A stretch of DNA of 15,062 nt from positions 1 through 15,062 of the forward strand of contig DAOWFO010000023.1 in assembly GCA_030637965.1 (NCBI GenBank), read 5' to 3'. Origin of the DNA: Thermoplasmata archaeon (GTDB lineage: Archaea; Thermoplasmatota; E2; DHVEG-1). Made by a program: the position numbers and the translations under genes. Within the stretch, counting starts at the first letter, position 1. Every line of letters starts with the position of its first letter. This document shows positions 6,811-13,561 of the stretch, piece by piece. Under the pieces are notes generated by a model. The model saw nothing but the letters and a program-made list of their open reading frames with translations. It was not told the DNA's origin and ran no database searches.

Positions 6811-6835
6811 AATCGTTTCATAATTCAATCTAATT

Positions 6836-7336
6836 ATGTCATTTCAAGAACAAAAGATAATAGATAAAGTAAAAGATTTTGCTAAAAAATTACCAAAATT
6901 TCCGGATGGTAGAATTGATTACACTCACTCTGAAACATCTCTTGTTTTAACAGTTTTTATAAAATACAAAGATAAAATCTTACTTCTTAAAAGGAGTGAT
7001 AAAGTAGGTACTTACAAAGGTAAATGGAATACGGTAACTGGTTATATTGATGAACCTAAACCTCTAATTAAAAAAATAATTGAAGAAATCAATGAGGAGC
7101 TAGGAATTACTGAAGATAATATTTTATCTTATAGTATCGGAGAACCATTTGAATTTGAAGACCCTAAAGTTAAGAAAACCTGGATTGTCCATCCAGCTAA
7201 AGTTGAACTGAAAAATGATCCAGATATAAAACTAGACTGGGAACACTCAGAATTCAAGTGGATTAAACCAGGAGAAATAAAAAAATTTAATATAGTCCCA
7301 AAACTTGATTTAAGTTTAAAAAGAGGGCTAATATAA
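6836..7336 (+). CDS. Nudix-fold protein with a degenerate Nudix box
   Basis: A 166-residue cytoplasmic protein of the Nudix superfamily, whose members usually hydrolyse a nucleoside diphosphate linked to another group. The beta strands VLTVFIKYKDKILLLKRS (37-54), then GTYKGKWNTVTGYI (58-71) lead into the box at residues 69-91. In the consensus G-x5-E-x7-R-E-U-x-E-E-x-G-U, the Glu after x5 is Lys75 and the Arg is Glu83, but the metal-binding core Glu84, Glu87, Glu88 and Gly90 is kept. The C-terminal part has the usual WEHSEFKWIKPGEI strand-turn. The conserved metal-binding glutamates suggest catalysis is retained, possibly with altered substrate range. It has its own promoter and no evident functional link to its neighbours. 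Confidence 0.85.
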   Translation: MSFQEQKIIDKVKDFAKKLPKFPDGRIDYTHSETSLVLTVFIKYKDKILLLKRSDKVGTYKGKWNTVTGYIDEPKPLIKKIIEEINEELGITEDNILSYSIGEPFEFEDPKVKKTWIVHPAKVELKNDPDIKLDWEHSEFKWIKPGEIKKFNIVPKLDLSLKRGLI

Positions 7337-7519
7337 ATAATTAAAATTGTTTTTAATTTTTGCATTTATTGAGAAAAATGTCACTTATAGAGCATCTCTT
7401 AACTGTGAAAATGAAGAATATTAATAAGCATAGAGATATGTTAAATAAGCTGATACAAATTCATATATGGTAATACTGATGGATAATAATCTTATTATCA
7501 ATTATTTGGTGTATTTTAA

Positions 7520-7798
7520 ATGAAACTTAAAATCAAATTCCTCAAACCATTTTCTGATGCAGTGGATAAAGGCGAATTAGAATTAGATTTTAATGGAATT
7601 ACTCTTGAAGAATTGCTTAAAGTATTGTTAGATAGATATCCTAAACTGAAAACAGAATTTTATACCAAGACTAATGAATTATCTGAAAATATGTGTATTT
7701 TTGTGAATGATAAACCAACTTCAGCCTTAAATGGAATAAAAACTAAGCTTAAAAACGGTGATGAACTTATATTTTTTATTCCTATAAGTGGTGGATAG
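7520..7798 (+). CDS. MoaD/ThiS/SAMP-like beta-grasp protein
   Basis: A 92-residue ubiquitin-fold protein ending in SGG. The C-terminal Gly-Gly is the site adenylated and thiocarboxylated by E1-like enzymes in sulfur transfer (molybdopterin, thiamine, tRNA thiolation) or joined to lysines in archaeal sampylation. The order is beta strand (MKLKIKFL), a second strand (GELELDFNG), helix (TLEELLKVLLDRYP, 28-41), MCIFVNDKP (58-66), and the C-terminal LKNGDELIFFIPISGG (77-92) with the typical DE-L-x-F-x-P-x-SGG ending. No MoeB or MoaE partner is in the window, so cofactor synthesis and protein modification cannot be told apart. A TATA-like CATATATGG (7462-7470) lies upstream. It converges on the radical SAM gene with 39 bases between the stops. 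Confidence 0.88.
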   Translation: MKLKIKFLKPFSDAVDKGELELDFNGITLEELLKVLLDRYPKLKTEFYTKTNELSENMCIFVNDKPTSALNGIKTKLKNGDELIFFIPISGG

Positions 7799-7837
7799 AC
7801 ATATATACAGATACGCTAATCATTTTCTTAGAATACT

Positions 7838-8779
7838 TCAAAGCGAATTTATTAAACCCTTTTCGTAAAGTATAGTAGAATCTAATACCTCGCCTTTAGT
7901 TTTTGAGAGAAAATCTAATGTGTAATCCAATATATTTAGCATGTCATTTTTCTCCTGGGGAAGTATCCCATAAACGCCCCTATATATAACTGTATTATCC
8001 GCCCATATATTATTAGTAAAATGATCCGAAGCGAATTCGCATTGGTTTACTTCTAGATTCTCTATTAACATTTTGACCTCTTTTAATTTTTCAATAGGGG
8101 ACAAAACTTTGTATTGACCAGAGTTCATTGCTCTCTCTAAAAGTGAACCATGCTGAACTACTAGTGTTCTAAGTCGTATGAAATCTGGATTCACTTCGTT
8201 ACAAACCTTAGCTGACTCAACTGCATGTTCTTTCAATCTATCTTTGCCTCCAGCACCAATAAGGATATAAAAAGAAAGCTCTAGACCTACATCCTTGGCT
8301 ACTCTGCCTCCTGCTATCATCTCTTCAGGTGTAGCACCTTTATTCATGAGTTTTAAAGTTTCTTTATCCCCTGACTCTAGACCTACGTGGACTCTAGTAA
8401 GGCCTGCTTTTTTAATTTTCTTTAAACGTTCGGAACCTAGTTTCATCAATGTTTTGGCTCTAGCATATGATGTTATTCTATTAGCATCAGGAAAACGCAA
8501 TTTTATGTACCGAATTATCTCATCTATGTCCTTTATAACAAGGCTATCTGAATCAGCAATAAATACCGATTTTGTATCTCTGTATATTTTTGTGGCTTTG
8601 TCAATATCTTCTTTGATCTCATCTAATGATTTAGGTTTAAATTTGATGGATTTATACATTGTACAAAAAAGACATTTATTCCATGGGCAGCCTCTTGAAG
8701 CACGGATTAAAACAGATGTAGCTTCGTTGGGCGGCCTGTACGGCGGAAAATCGTAATCTTGTATTTTAAAATTCAACAT
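7838..8779 (-). CDS. Radical SAM protein with CX4CX2C cluster motif
   Basis: A 313-residue radical SAM enzyme. The cluster motif near the N-terminus is RGCPWNKCLFC (29-39): Cys31, Cys36 and Cys39, spaced CX4CX2C rather than the canonical CX3CX2C. The TIM-barrel signs follow: a strand with FIADSDSLV (73-81), RITSYARAKTL (101-111), VHVGLESGDKETLKLMNKGA (131-150, the SAM-binding GLESG segment) and FYILIGAGGKDR (170-181). There is no N-terminal B12-binding domain and no C-terminal extra-cluster cysteine set; the only further cysteines are Cys188 and Cys248. It belongs with uncharacterised COG1032/Elp3-like radical SAM proteins, substrate unknown. It follows the activator gene by 27 bases on the same strand, so co-transcription is likely. 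No ribosome binding site is obvious. Confidence 0.85.
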   Translation of the reverse strand: MLNFKIQDYDFPPYRPPNEATSVLIRASRGCPWNKCLFCTMYKSIKFKPKSLDEIKEDIDKATKIYRDTKSVFIADSDSLVIKDIDEIIRYIKLRFPDANRITSYARAKTLMKLGSERLKKIKKAGLTRVHVGLESGDKETLKLMNKGATPEEMIAGGRVAKDVGLELSFYILIGAGGKDRLKEHAVESAKVCNEVNPDFIRLRTLVVQHGSLLERAMNSGQYKVLSPIEKLKEVKMLIENLEVNQCEFASDHFTNNIWADNTVIYRGVYGILPQEKNDMLNILDYTLDFLSKTKGEVLDSTILYEKGLINSL

Positions 8780-8806
8780 GAGATTTATATAGAGGGAAAC
8801 ATGATT

Positions 8807-9589
8807 TTAATCTTTTGCTTCCTTTGAAAATAATGCAGCTCCCAAAGCACCACTTAACTGTGGAACTGGAGGAATTAAAATCTTCTTTCCGATATATTTT
8901 GCTAGAATTTTCAAAATAATATCATTGTATTCTACCACACCACCAGTTAAAACCACTGTACCTTTTAGTGTATCCATCTCAATAACCCTTTTAGCTATTG
9001 ATTCAAAAGCGCTTTTGACCATATCCTCTAATCTTTCTCCATTTTTAATTCTAGTAAGTATTTCGGTAGATGCAAAAACTGTACAGAAACTACTAAGAGA
9101 AGTTTCTTTAATAGATTTGGCGGCGAGTGCATTCATTTTATTCATCGGTATATTTAATTTATATGCAATTTCTTCTAAGAAAGAGCCTGTTCCAGCAGCA
9201 CATTTTCTATTCATCTTGAAGCCCAATGTTTTTCCTTCATTATCGATCTTGATGATTTTTGTATCTTGACCACCTATATCGATGATAGTAATCTCATTTT
9301 GAAAATAATGATAAGCACCTTTAGCATGTGAACTAATCTCAGTTTTCACATTATTAGCAAATGATACGTTTTTTCTTCCAAATCCAGTGGAGGTAACATA
9401 TTTTATCGAAGATTTAAGATTACCCGTATTTGCAATAGCTTTTTCAAAGGCAATATTTATTGACTTTTGAAGATCTGGACCTGTTCTTTCAATTTGGAAT
9501 CCAACTATTTCATTTTTATCATTTATAATTACAGTTTTCACATAGGATGTGCCAACATCGATTCCAGCAAAGTAACTCTTTTTAGACAT
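8807..9589 (-). CDS. 2-hydroxyacyl-CoA dehydratase activator ATPase (HgdC/BcrA/BadF family)
   Basis: An ATP-driven, low-potential electron donor that activates radical dehydratases and benzoyl-CoA reductases. At 260 residues it has the length of HgdC. The actin-like ATPase signs are GIDVGTSYVKTV (9-20), the central IDIGGQDTKIIKID (103-116), GTGSFLEE (133-140) and LTGGVVEYND (214-223). The two cysteines that together bind the [4Fe-4S] cluster between the subunits of the homodimer are present: Cys130 in NRKCAAGTG and Cys169 in SSFCTVFAS. The site TTGAGG (minus strand, 9602-9597) lies seven bases before the ATG. It is divergent from the HgdB-like gene across 112 bases, which points to that protein as its electron acceptor. 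Family assignment secure; partner inferred. Confidence 0.93.
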   Translation of the reverse strand: MSKKSYFAGIDVGTSYVKTVIINDKNEIVGFQIERTGPDLQKSINIAFEKAIANTGNLKSSIKYVTSTGFGRKNVSFANNVKTEISSHAKGAYHYFQNEITIIDIGGQDTKIIKIDNEGKTLGFKMNRKCAAGTGSFLEEIAYKLNIPMNKMNALAAKSIKETSLSSFCTVFASTEILTRIKNGERLEDMVKSAFESIAKRVIEMDTLKGTVVLTGGVVEYNDIILKILAKYIGKKILIPPVPQLSGALGAALFSKEAKD

Positions 9590-9701
9590 ATTTACGCCTC
9601 AAGTAACTGAGAAACTCAAAAATTGGAAATAAATAGATGTATTTGATTGTTGGCATTAAATAATAGAAAAAAACAAAAAAAATAATAAGTTCTATCTTCA
9701 T
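9590..9701. promoter_or_regulatory. Divergent promoter region between activator and HgdB-like gene
   Basis: The 112-base gap should carry both promoters. On the minus strand CTATTTATTT (9637-9628) could be the TATA box of the activator, with a start near 9606 just before its ribosome binding site. On the plus strand CATTAAATAATAG (9654-9666) could serve the HgdB-like operon. A short inverted repeat, TGAG-AAA-CTCA (9608-9618), lies near the predicted activator start and could be an operator half. Shared control of activator and acceptor is plausible from the layout. Assignments rest on composition and spacing only. Confidence 0.4.
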
Positions 9702-10997
9702 TTGAATTTCTCATTTGTTGGTAATTTTTATTTTACTGGGGGAACTAAAATCGTCAAAGAGAAAAAGCTGACTCGGAAAAAATTCATGGCAACTAAAGAG
9801 ATGAAACAGATAATGGCTAATTATTATCATGAGCTTGATTCTGCTTCAAAAAGTAGTGATAAGAAGGTAGCTTGGTGTTCAAGTGTTGGCCCTACTGAGA
9901 TTCTTAGAAGTCTAGGTTTTTATGTTTATTTTCCAGAAAACCATAGCGCGATGTTAGGTTCAAGTAGGATTGCTACAGATTTGATACCCTATGCTAATGC
10001 GGTAGGTTATTCTCCCGATATTTGTTCATATTTGACCTCCGATATTGGTGCGTATTTGAAGCGGGTTACACCACTTTCAATGGCTTATGAAAGCATTAAA
10101 AGTATTCCAAAACCGGATGTATTGATTTTTAATACTAATCAATGTAGAGATGTTCAGGATTGGTTTAGATGGTATGCTGATGAGTTCAATGTTCCATTGC
10201 TCGGTGTGTATACACATAGAGGAGTAAATGAGGTTACAGATGCTCATGTTCTTTCTATCGCACAGCAAATGGAAGACTTAATTATACCTTTAGAAAAAAT
10301 CTCTGGTAACATGTTTGATATAAATGAGCTCAAAAAAGTATTATCTCTCTCACGTGCATGTTCAAATTCATGGAAAAAGGTTTTAGAGACAGCATCTACG
10401 ATACCATCCCCTTTGACCTTTTTTGATGGAACTATACAAATGGGACCTGCAGTAGTCCTAAGAGGTACACAAAAAGCGGTTGATTACTATAATTCATTAT
10501 TAAATGAGTTAGAAGAAAGAATCAAAAAACATGAGGGAGCCATAGAAAATGAAAGTTTTAGACTTTATTGGGATGGTATGCCTATTTGGGGTAGACTAAG
10601 ATCTCATTCTGAGTTATTTGCTAGTCAGAATACGTGCGTAGTTGCATCTACATACTGTAATAGTTGGATTTTCACGGGTTTTGACGTTGATGATCCATTT
10701 AATAGTATGGCAAGAGCATACACTGAATTATTTATTGTAAGAGCAGATGAAGCCAAAGAAAAATATTTGAAGAAAATGATTGATTTCTTTAAAATTGATG
10801 GTATGATTTTTCATGATTCCAAGACCTGCCCTCACAATACTAACAGTCGTTATGGCATGCCTCAGCGGCTTGAAGAAGAGTTAGATGTGCCAAGTTTGGT
10901 AGTAAATGGAGATTTTAATGATCTCAGATGTCTTTCTGACGAGCAGTTTAAAACAAATATTGAAGCTTTTATTGAACAACTTGAGGGGAATAAATGA
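9702..10997 (+). CDS. Single HgdB/BcrC-like iron-sulfur protein (2-hydroxyacyl-CoA dehydratase family)
   Basis: A member of the HgdB/BcrC/BadD family (431 residues from the TTG): radical dehydratases of (R)-2-hydroxyacyl-CoA, benzoyl-CoA reductase subunits, and the double-cubane-cluster proteins. Visible motifs are KKVAWCSSVGPTEILRSLGF (54-73), YFPENHSAM (76-84), GYSPDICSYLTSDIG (102-116), NTNQCRDVQDWFRWY (144-158), RLYWDGMPIWGRL (287-299), ASTYCNSWIF (315-324), KTCPHNTNSRYG (374-385) and NGDFNDLRC (402-410). Cys108, Cys148 and Cys376 sit where family members hold the cluster. Unlike classical dehydratases, no second subunit gene is present. Start is uncertain: TTG 9702, or ATG 9786 (403 aa); I kept the TTG because KKLTRKKFMATKEMKQIM looks like the family N-terminus. 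It leads a run with ligase, dehydrogenase and flavoprotein genes. A YjiM-like or DCCP-like role is the alternative to dehydratase. Confidence 0.85.
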   Translation: MNFSFVGNFYFTGGTKIVKEKKLTRKKFMATKEMKQIMANYYHELDSASKSSDKKVAWCSSVGPTEILRSLGFYVYFPENHSAMLGSSRIATDLIPYANAVGYSPDICSYLTSDIGAYLKRVTPLSMAYESIKSIPKPDVLIFNTNQCRDVQDWFRWYADEFNVPLLGVYTHRGVNEVTDAHVLSIAQQMEDLIIPLEKISGNMFDINELKKVLSLSRACSNSWKKVLETASTIPSPLTFFDGTIQMGPAVVLRGTQKAVDYYNSLLNELEERIKKHEGAIENESFRLYWDGMPIWGRLRSHSELFASQNTCVVASTYCNSWIFTGFDVDDPFNSMARAYTELFIVRADEAKEKYLKKMIDFFKIDGMIFHDSKTCPHNTNSRYGMPQRLEEELDVPSLVVNGDFNDLRCLSDEQFKTNIEAFIEQLEGNK

Positions 10998-11027
10998 ATA
11001 CTTTAAGTTAAGATGGAGGAGGAAATC

Positions 11028-12584
11028 ATGGCATGTTGGATAAATCTAGGGGACATGGTTAAGTTGAATGCAAAGAAGTTTTCAAATACCATAGCACTAA
11101 AGGATAAAAAGAGGAGTTTTACGTATCCTGAGTTAAACAAGAGAGTAAATAAATTATCTCATAGTCTTCTTTCTCTTGGATTAAAGAAAGGAGATAAATT
11201 TGCAGTATTACTTGAAAACAGTATAGAAATTATAGAAGCATATTTAGCAGCAGCAAAAACCGGTCTAATTATTGTACCAGTACACTTTCGATTTGTTGGT
11301 AAAGAGATACTCAATATAATGGAAAATTCTGATGCCAAGGCTTTTATTGTGCATGATGAGTTTATCCCAATAGTAGATTCAATTAAAAAGGATTTAAAGA
11401 ATATACCGCCAGATAGATATATTGTAGTTGGAAAGAAATCAAAGGATTACAAAGAATACGAGGAATTTATAAGAAATTCTACAGATAATGAACCTGAAAT
11501 TTCCGTAGATTGTAATGATCCATGGATCATTCTTTATACCTCGGGTACTACAGGCAAACCTAAAGGTGTTGTTCGTTCTCATGAATCATATACTGCTTTC
11601 TTCCTAATCAATGCTACTGACTTCGGTTTTAATGAACATGACATATGCCTTAATGTCATGCCTTTGTATCATGTTAACTCAACCTTCTATACATTCCTAT
11701 TTTTATACTTAGGAGGTTCTGCATATATTCATCCTGCTCAGCAATTCAAAGCTGAGAAAATATTGGAGATTATAGAAAGGGAAAAAATTACATTTATATC
11801 GCTTATTCCTACACATTACAACCTTATATTAAATGTTTCAGAAGAAGCAAAAAAACATGATGTTAGCTCTATTGGAAAATTACTTTGCTCATCCGCTCCT
11901 GTTTCAAGGGAAATGAAAAAGCTGATTATGAACTTCTTTTCCGGCGTCGAACTCTACGAAGCCTACGGTTCTACAGAAGCAGGCCTTGTAACACTTCTTA
12001 AACCAGAAGATCAGTTACGGAAACTTGGCTCCATTGGTTATGAAGCTATTGGTACAGACTTTGTTAAATTACTAGACAAGAATGGAAAAGAAGTTAGTGA
12101 TGATGAGGTGGGAGAGTTGTACTCTCGTGGACCTATGATGTTTACTGAGTATTATAAGATGCCAGAGAAAACATCTTCATCATTTAGAGGAGAATGGTTC
12201 AGTGCAGGTGATATGGCTAAGCGAGATAAAGACGGTTTCTATTATATTGTAGATAGAAAAGATAATATGATAATAACTGGTGGCGAGCATGTATATCCTA
12301 GCGAAGTACAAGAGATAATATGTATTCATCCAGATGTTTTTGATTGTGCTGTCATTGGAATTCATCATGATAAATGGGGTGAACAGGTGACAGCTGTGAT
12401 TGTTCCAAAGGCAAAATCAAAGATCGATGAAAAGATGATTATAAATCACTGTCGCGATAAGATGGCTGGATATAAACGTCCAAAGCATTTTATATTCATC
12501 AAGGATGATGAAATGCCTAGGACACCTACAGGTAAAATATTGCATCGTGTACTTAGGGGACGTTTCAATTCAAAAGAGGTTTAA
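11028..12584 (+). CDS. AMP-forming acyl-CoA ligase (ANL superfamily)
   Basis: Activates a carboxylic acid to its CoA thioester via an acyl-adenylate. In the 518-residue protein the P-loop is ILYTSGTTGKPKGVV (168-182), followed by MPLYHVN (211-217), YEAYGSTEAG (310-319), YSRGPMMFTEYY (365-376), the GDMAKRDKDGFYYIVDRKDN hinge region (394-413) and the C-terminal PRTPTGKILHRVL (497-509) with catalytic Lys503. All core motifs are intact, so it should be active. I chose ATG 11028 over ATG 11013 because GGAGGAGG (11015-11022) lies five bases before it and overlaps the upstream ATG. It follows the HgdB-like gene by 30 bases and precedes the dehydrogenase by two. Substrate unknown; from context a 2-hydroxy acid or the acid precursor of the dehydratase substrate. 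Confidence 0.93.
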   Translation: MACWINLGDMVKLNAKKFSNTIALKDKKRSFTYPELNKRVNKLSHSLLSLGLKKGDKFAVLLENSIEIIEAYLAAAKTGLIIVPVHFRFVGKEILNIMENSDAKAFIVHDEFIPIVDSIKKDLKNIPPDRYIVVGKKSKDYKEYEEFIRNSTDNEPEISVDCNDPWIILYTSGTTGKPKGVVRSHESYTAFFLINATDFGFNEHDICLNVMPLYHVNSTFYTFLFLYLGGSAYIHPAQQFKAEKILEIIEREKITFISLIPTHYNLILNVSEEAKKHDVSSIGKLLCSSAPVSREMKKLIMNFFSGVELYEAYGSTEAGLVTLLKPEDQLRKLGSIGYEAIGTDFVKLLDKNGKEVSDDEVGELYSRGPMMFTEYYKMPEKTSSSFRGEWFSAGDMAKRDKDGFYYIVDRKDNMIITGGEHVYPSEVQEIICIHPDVFDCAVIGIHHDKWGEQVTAVIVPKAKSKIDEKMIINHCRDKMAGYKRPKHFIFIKDDEMPRTPTGKILHRVLRGRFNSKEV

Positions 12585-12586
12585 TT

Positions 12587-13534
12587 ATGGATAAATATAA
12601 ATTTGGAGTTATAGGCGTAGGGCCTGTTGGGAGTATTATGGGAGTTCACCTTGCAAAGGCTGGTCATGATGTCACCTTAGTAGATATCCTAAAAACACAT
12701 ATGGATGAAATAAAGAGGAATGGTCTTACTATTACTGGTTTTAATGATATAAACGTTCTATTTCCCAAAAACAACATTTGTTATGGTATCGATGAACTAA
12801 GTAGGAAGGATATAGATGTAATTTTTATTTCTGTAAAAGCATCTGTGCTTTCTCAAATTTTACCTATGTTGAAACAAGTTGCCAAGCCCGGTATGACATT
12901 CATAAGCTTACAGAATGGTCTTGATAATGAAGAGCTTATTTCTGAAGTTTTTGGAAAAGAGAATACATTGAGAATCGTAGTTAATTACGCTGGAAATATT
13001 GTTGATAATGGAAAGGTGAGGATGTCTTTCTTTAACGCTCCGAACTATATAGGTATGATAGATCCTGCAGCTGAAAAAAAAGCTAGAACGTTGGCAGAGG
13101 TTATTACGGCAGCAGATTTAGAAACTGCATTCACTTCGGATATCAAGAAATATGAATGGGAGAAGATTATTCTTAATGCTGCATTGAGTCCTGTCTGTGC
13201 TTTGACGAGAAGGACGATGAAACAAATGATGGAATTTGAGGATACTAGAGGACTTGCTGAAGCAGTATTGCGTGAAGGAATTGAGGTTGCAGAGGCAAAT
13301 GGCATTTACTTTAAATCAGGTTTCTTGGAGCATTGTATGAGCTATCTTGACAAGGCAGGGCATCATAGGACTTCAATGCATGTAGATATAGAAAAAAAGA
13401 ATCCAACAGAGATAGGTTTCATCAATGATATGATAGTAAAGTATGGCAAGGCCAAAGGAATTCCTACACCATATAACTCTACAATTGTCTCTCTTATCAG
13501 AGGTTCTGAACTTCCAGAGTATATCGGAGCATAA
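12587..13534 (+). CDS. Ketopantoate reductase-like 2-hydroxyacid dehydrogenase (PanE/ApbA family)
   Basis: An NAD(P)-dependent reductase of the PanE/ApbA fold, 315 residues. The N-terminal Rossmann domain has GVIGVGPVGSIMGVHLAKAG (7-26) and ISVKASVLSQILPML (81-95), then SLQNGLDNEE (107-116). In the C-terminal helical domain Lys193 and Asn197 (WEKIILNA) match catalytic Lys176 and Asn180 of E. coli PanE, and Ser263 and Glu275 match Ser244 and Glu256, while the Asn184 position is Ser201. That change suggests a substrate other than ketopantoate. Members of this family are known to act as D-2-hydroxyacid dehydrogenases on branched 2-oxo acids, which fits an operon with a CoA ligase and a 2-hydroxyacyl-CoA dehydratase-like protein. 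AGAGGT (12575-12580) precedes the ATG by six bases. Pantothenate synthesis remains possible. Confidence 0.86.
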   Translation: MDKYKFGVIGVGPVGSIMGVHLAKAGHDVTLVDILKTHMDEIKRNGLTITGFNDINVLFPKNNICYGIDELSRKDIDVIFISVKASVLSQILPMLKQVAKPGMTFISLQNGLDNEELISEVFGKENTLRIVVNYAGNIVDNGKVRMSFFNAPNYIGMIDPAAEKKARTLAEVITAADLETAFTSDIKKYEWEKIILNAALSPVCALTRRTMKQMMEFEDTRGLAEAVLREGIEVAEANGIYFKSGFLEHCMSYLDKAGHHRTSMHVDIEKKNPTEIGFINDMIVKYGKAKGIPTPYNSTIVSLIRGSELPEYIGA

Positions 13535-13561
13535 AATGAATATTTAAAGGAGAGAGGTTTT

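Noticed and set aside
6790..6833. tRNA D-arm-like string (GGTAACTCAGTTGGTTTAAA)
   Set aside because: No matching acceptor stem, anticodon arm or T-arm follows before the Nudix start codon at 6836; the resemblance is limited to the D-arm.
7378..7473. Plus-strand 31-codon frame between the Nudix and MoaD-like genes
   Set aside because: No ribosome binding site, no TATA-like box at a fitting distance and an unstructured composition; more likely spacer DNA.
8782..8791. TATA-like ATTTATATAG before the radical SAM gene
   Set aside because: It lies only 3-12 bases before the start codon, so a start directed from it on the minus strand would fall inside the gene; co-transcription with the activator explains expression better.
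9702..10997. Benzoyl-CoA reductase (aromatic degradation)
   Set aside because: Class I reductase needs two catalytic and two activator-type subunits; only one of each type is present, and no ring-cleavage hydrolase or dienoyl-CoA hydratase set accompanies them.
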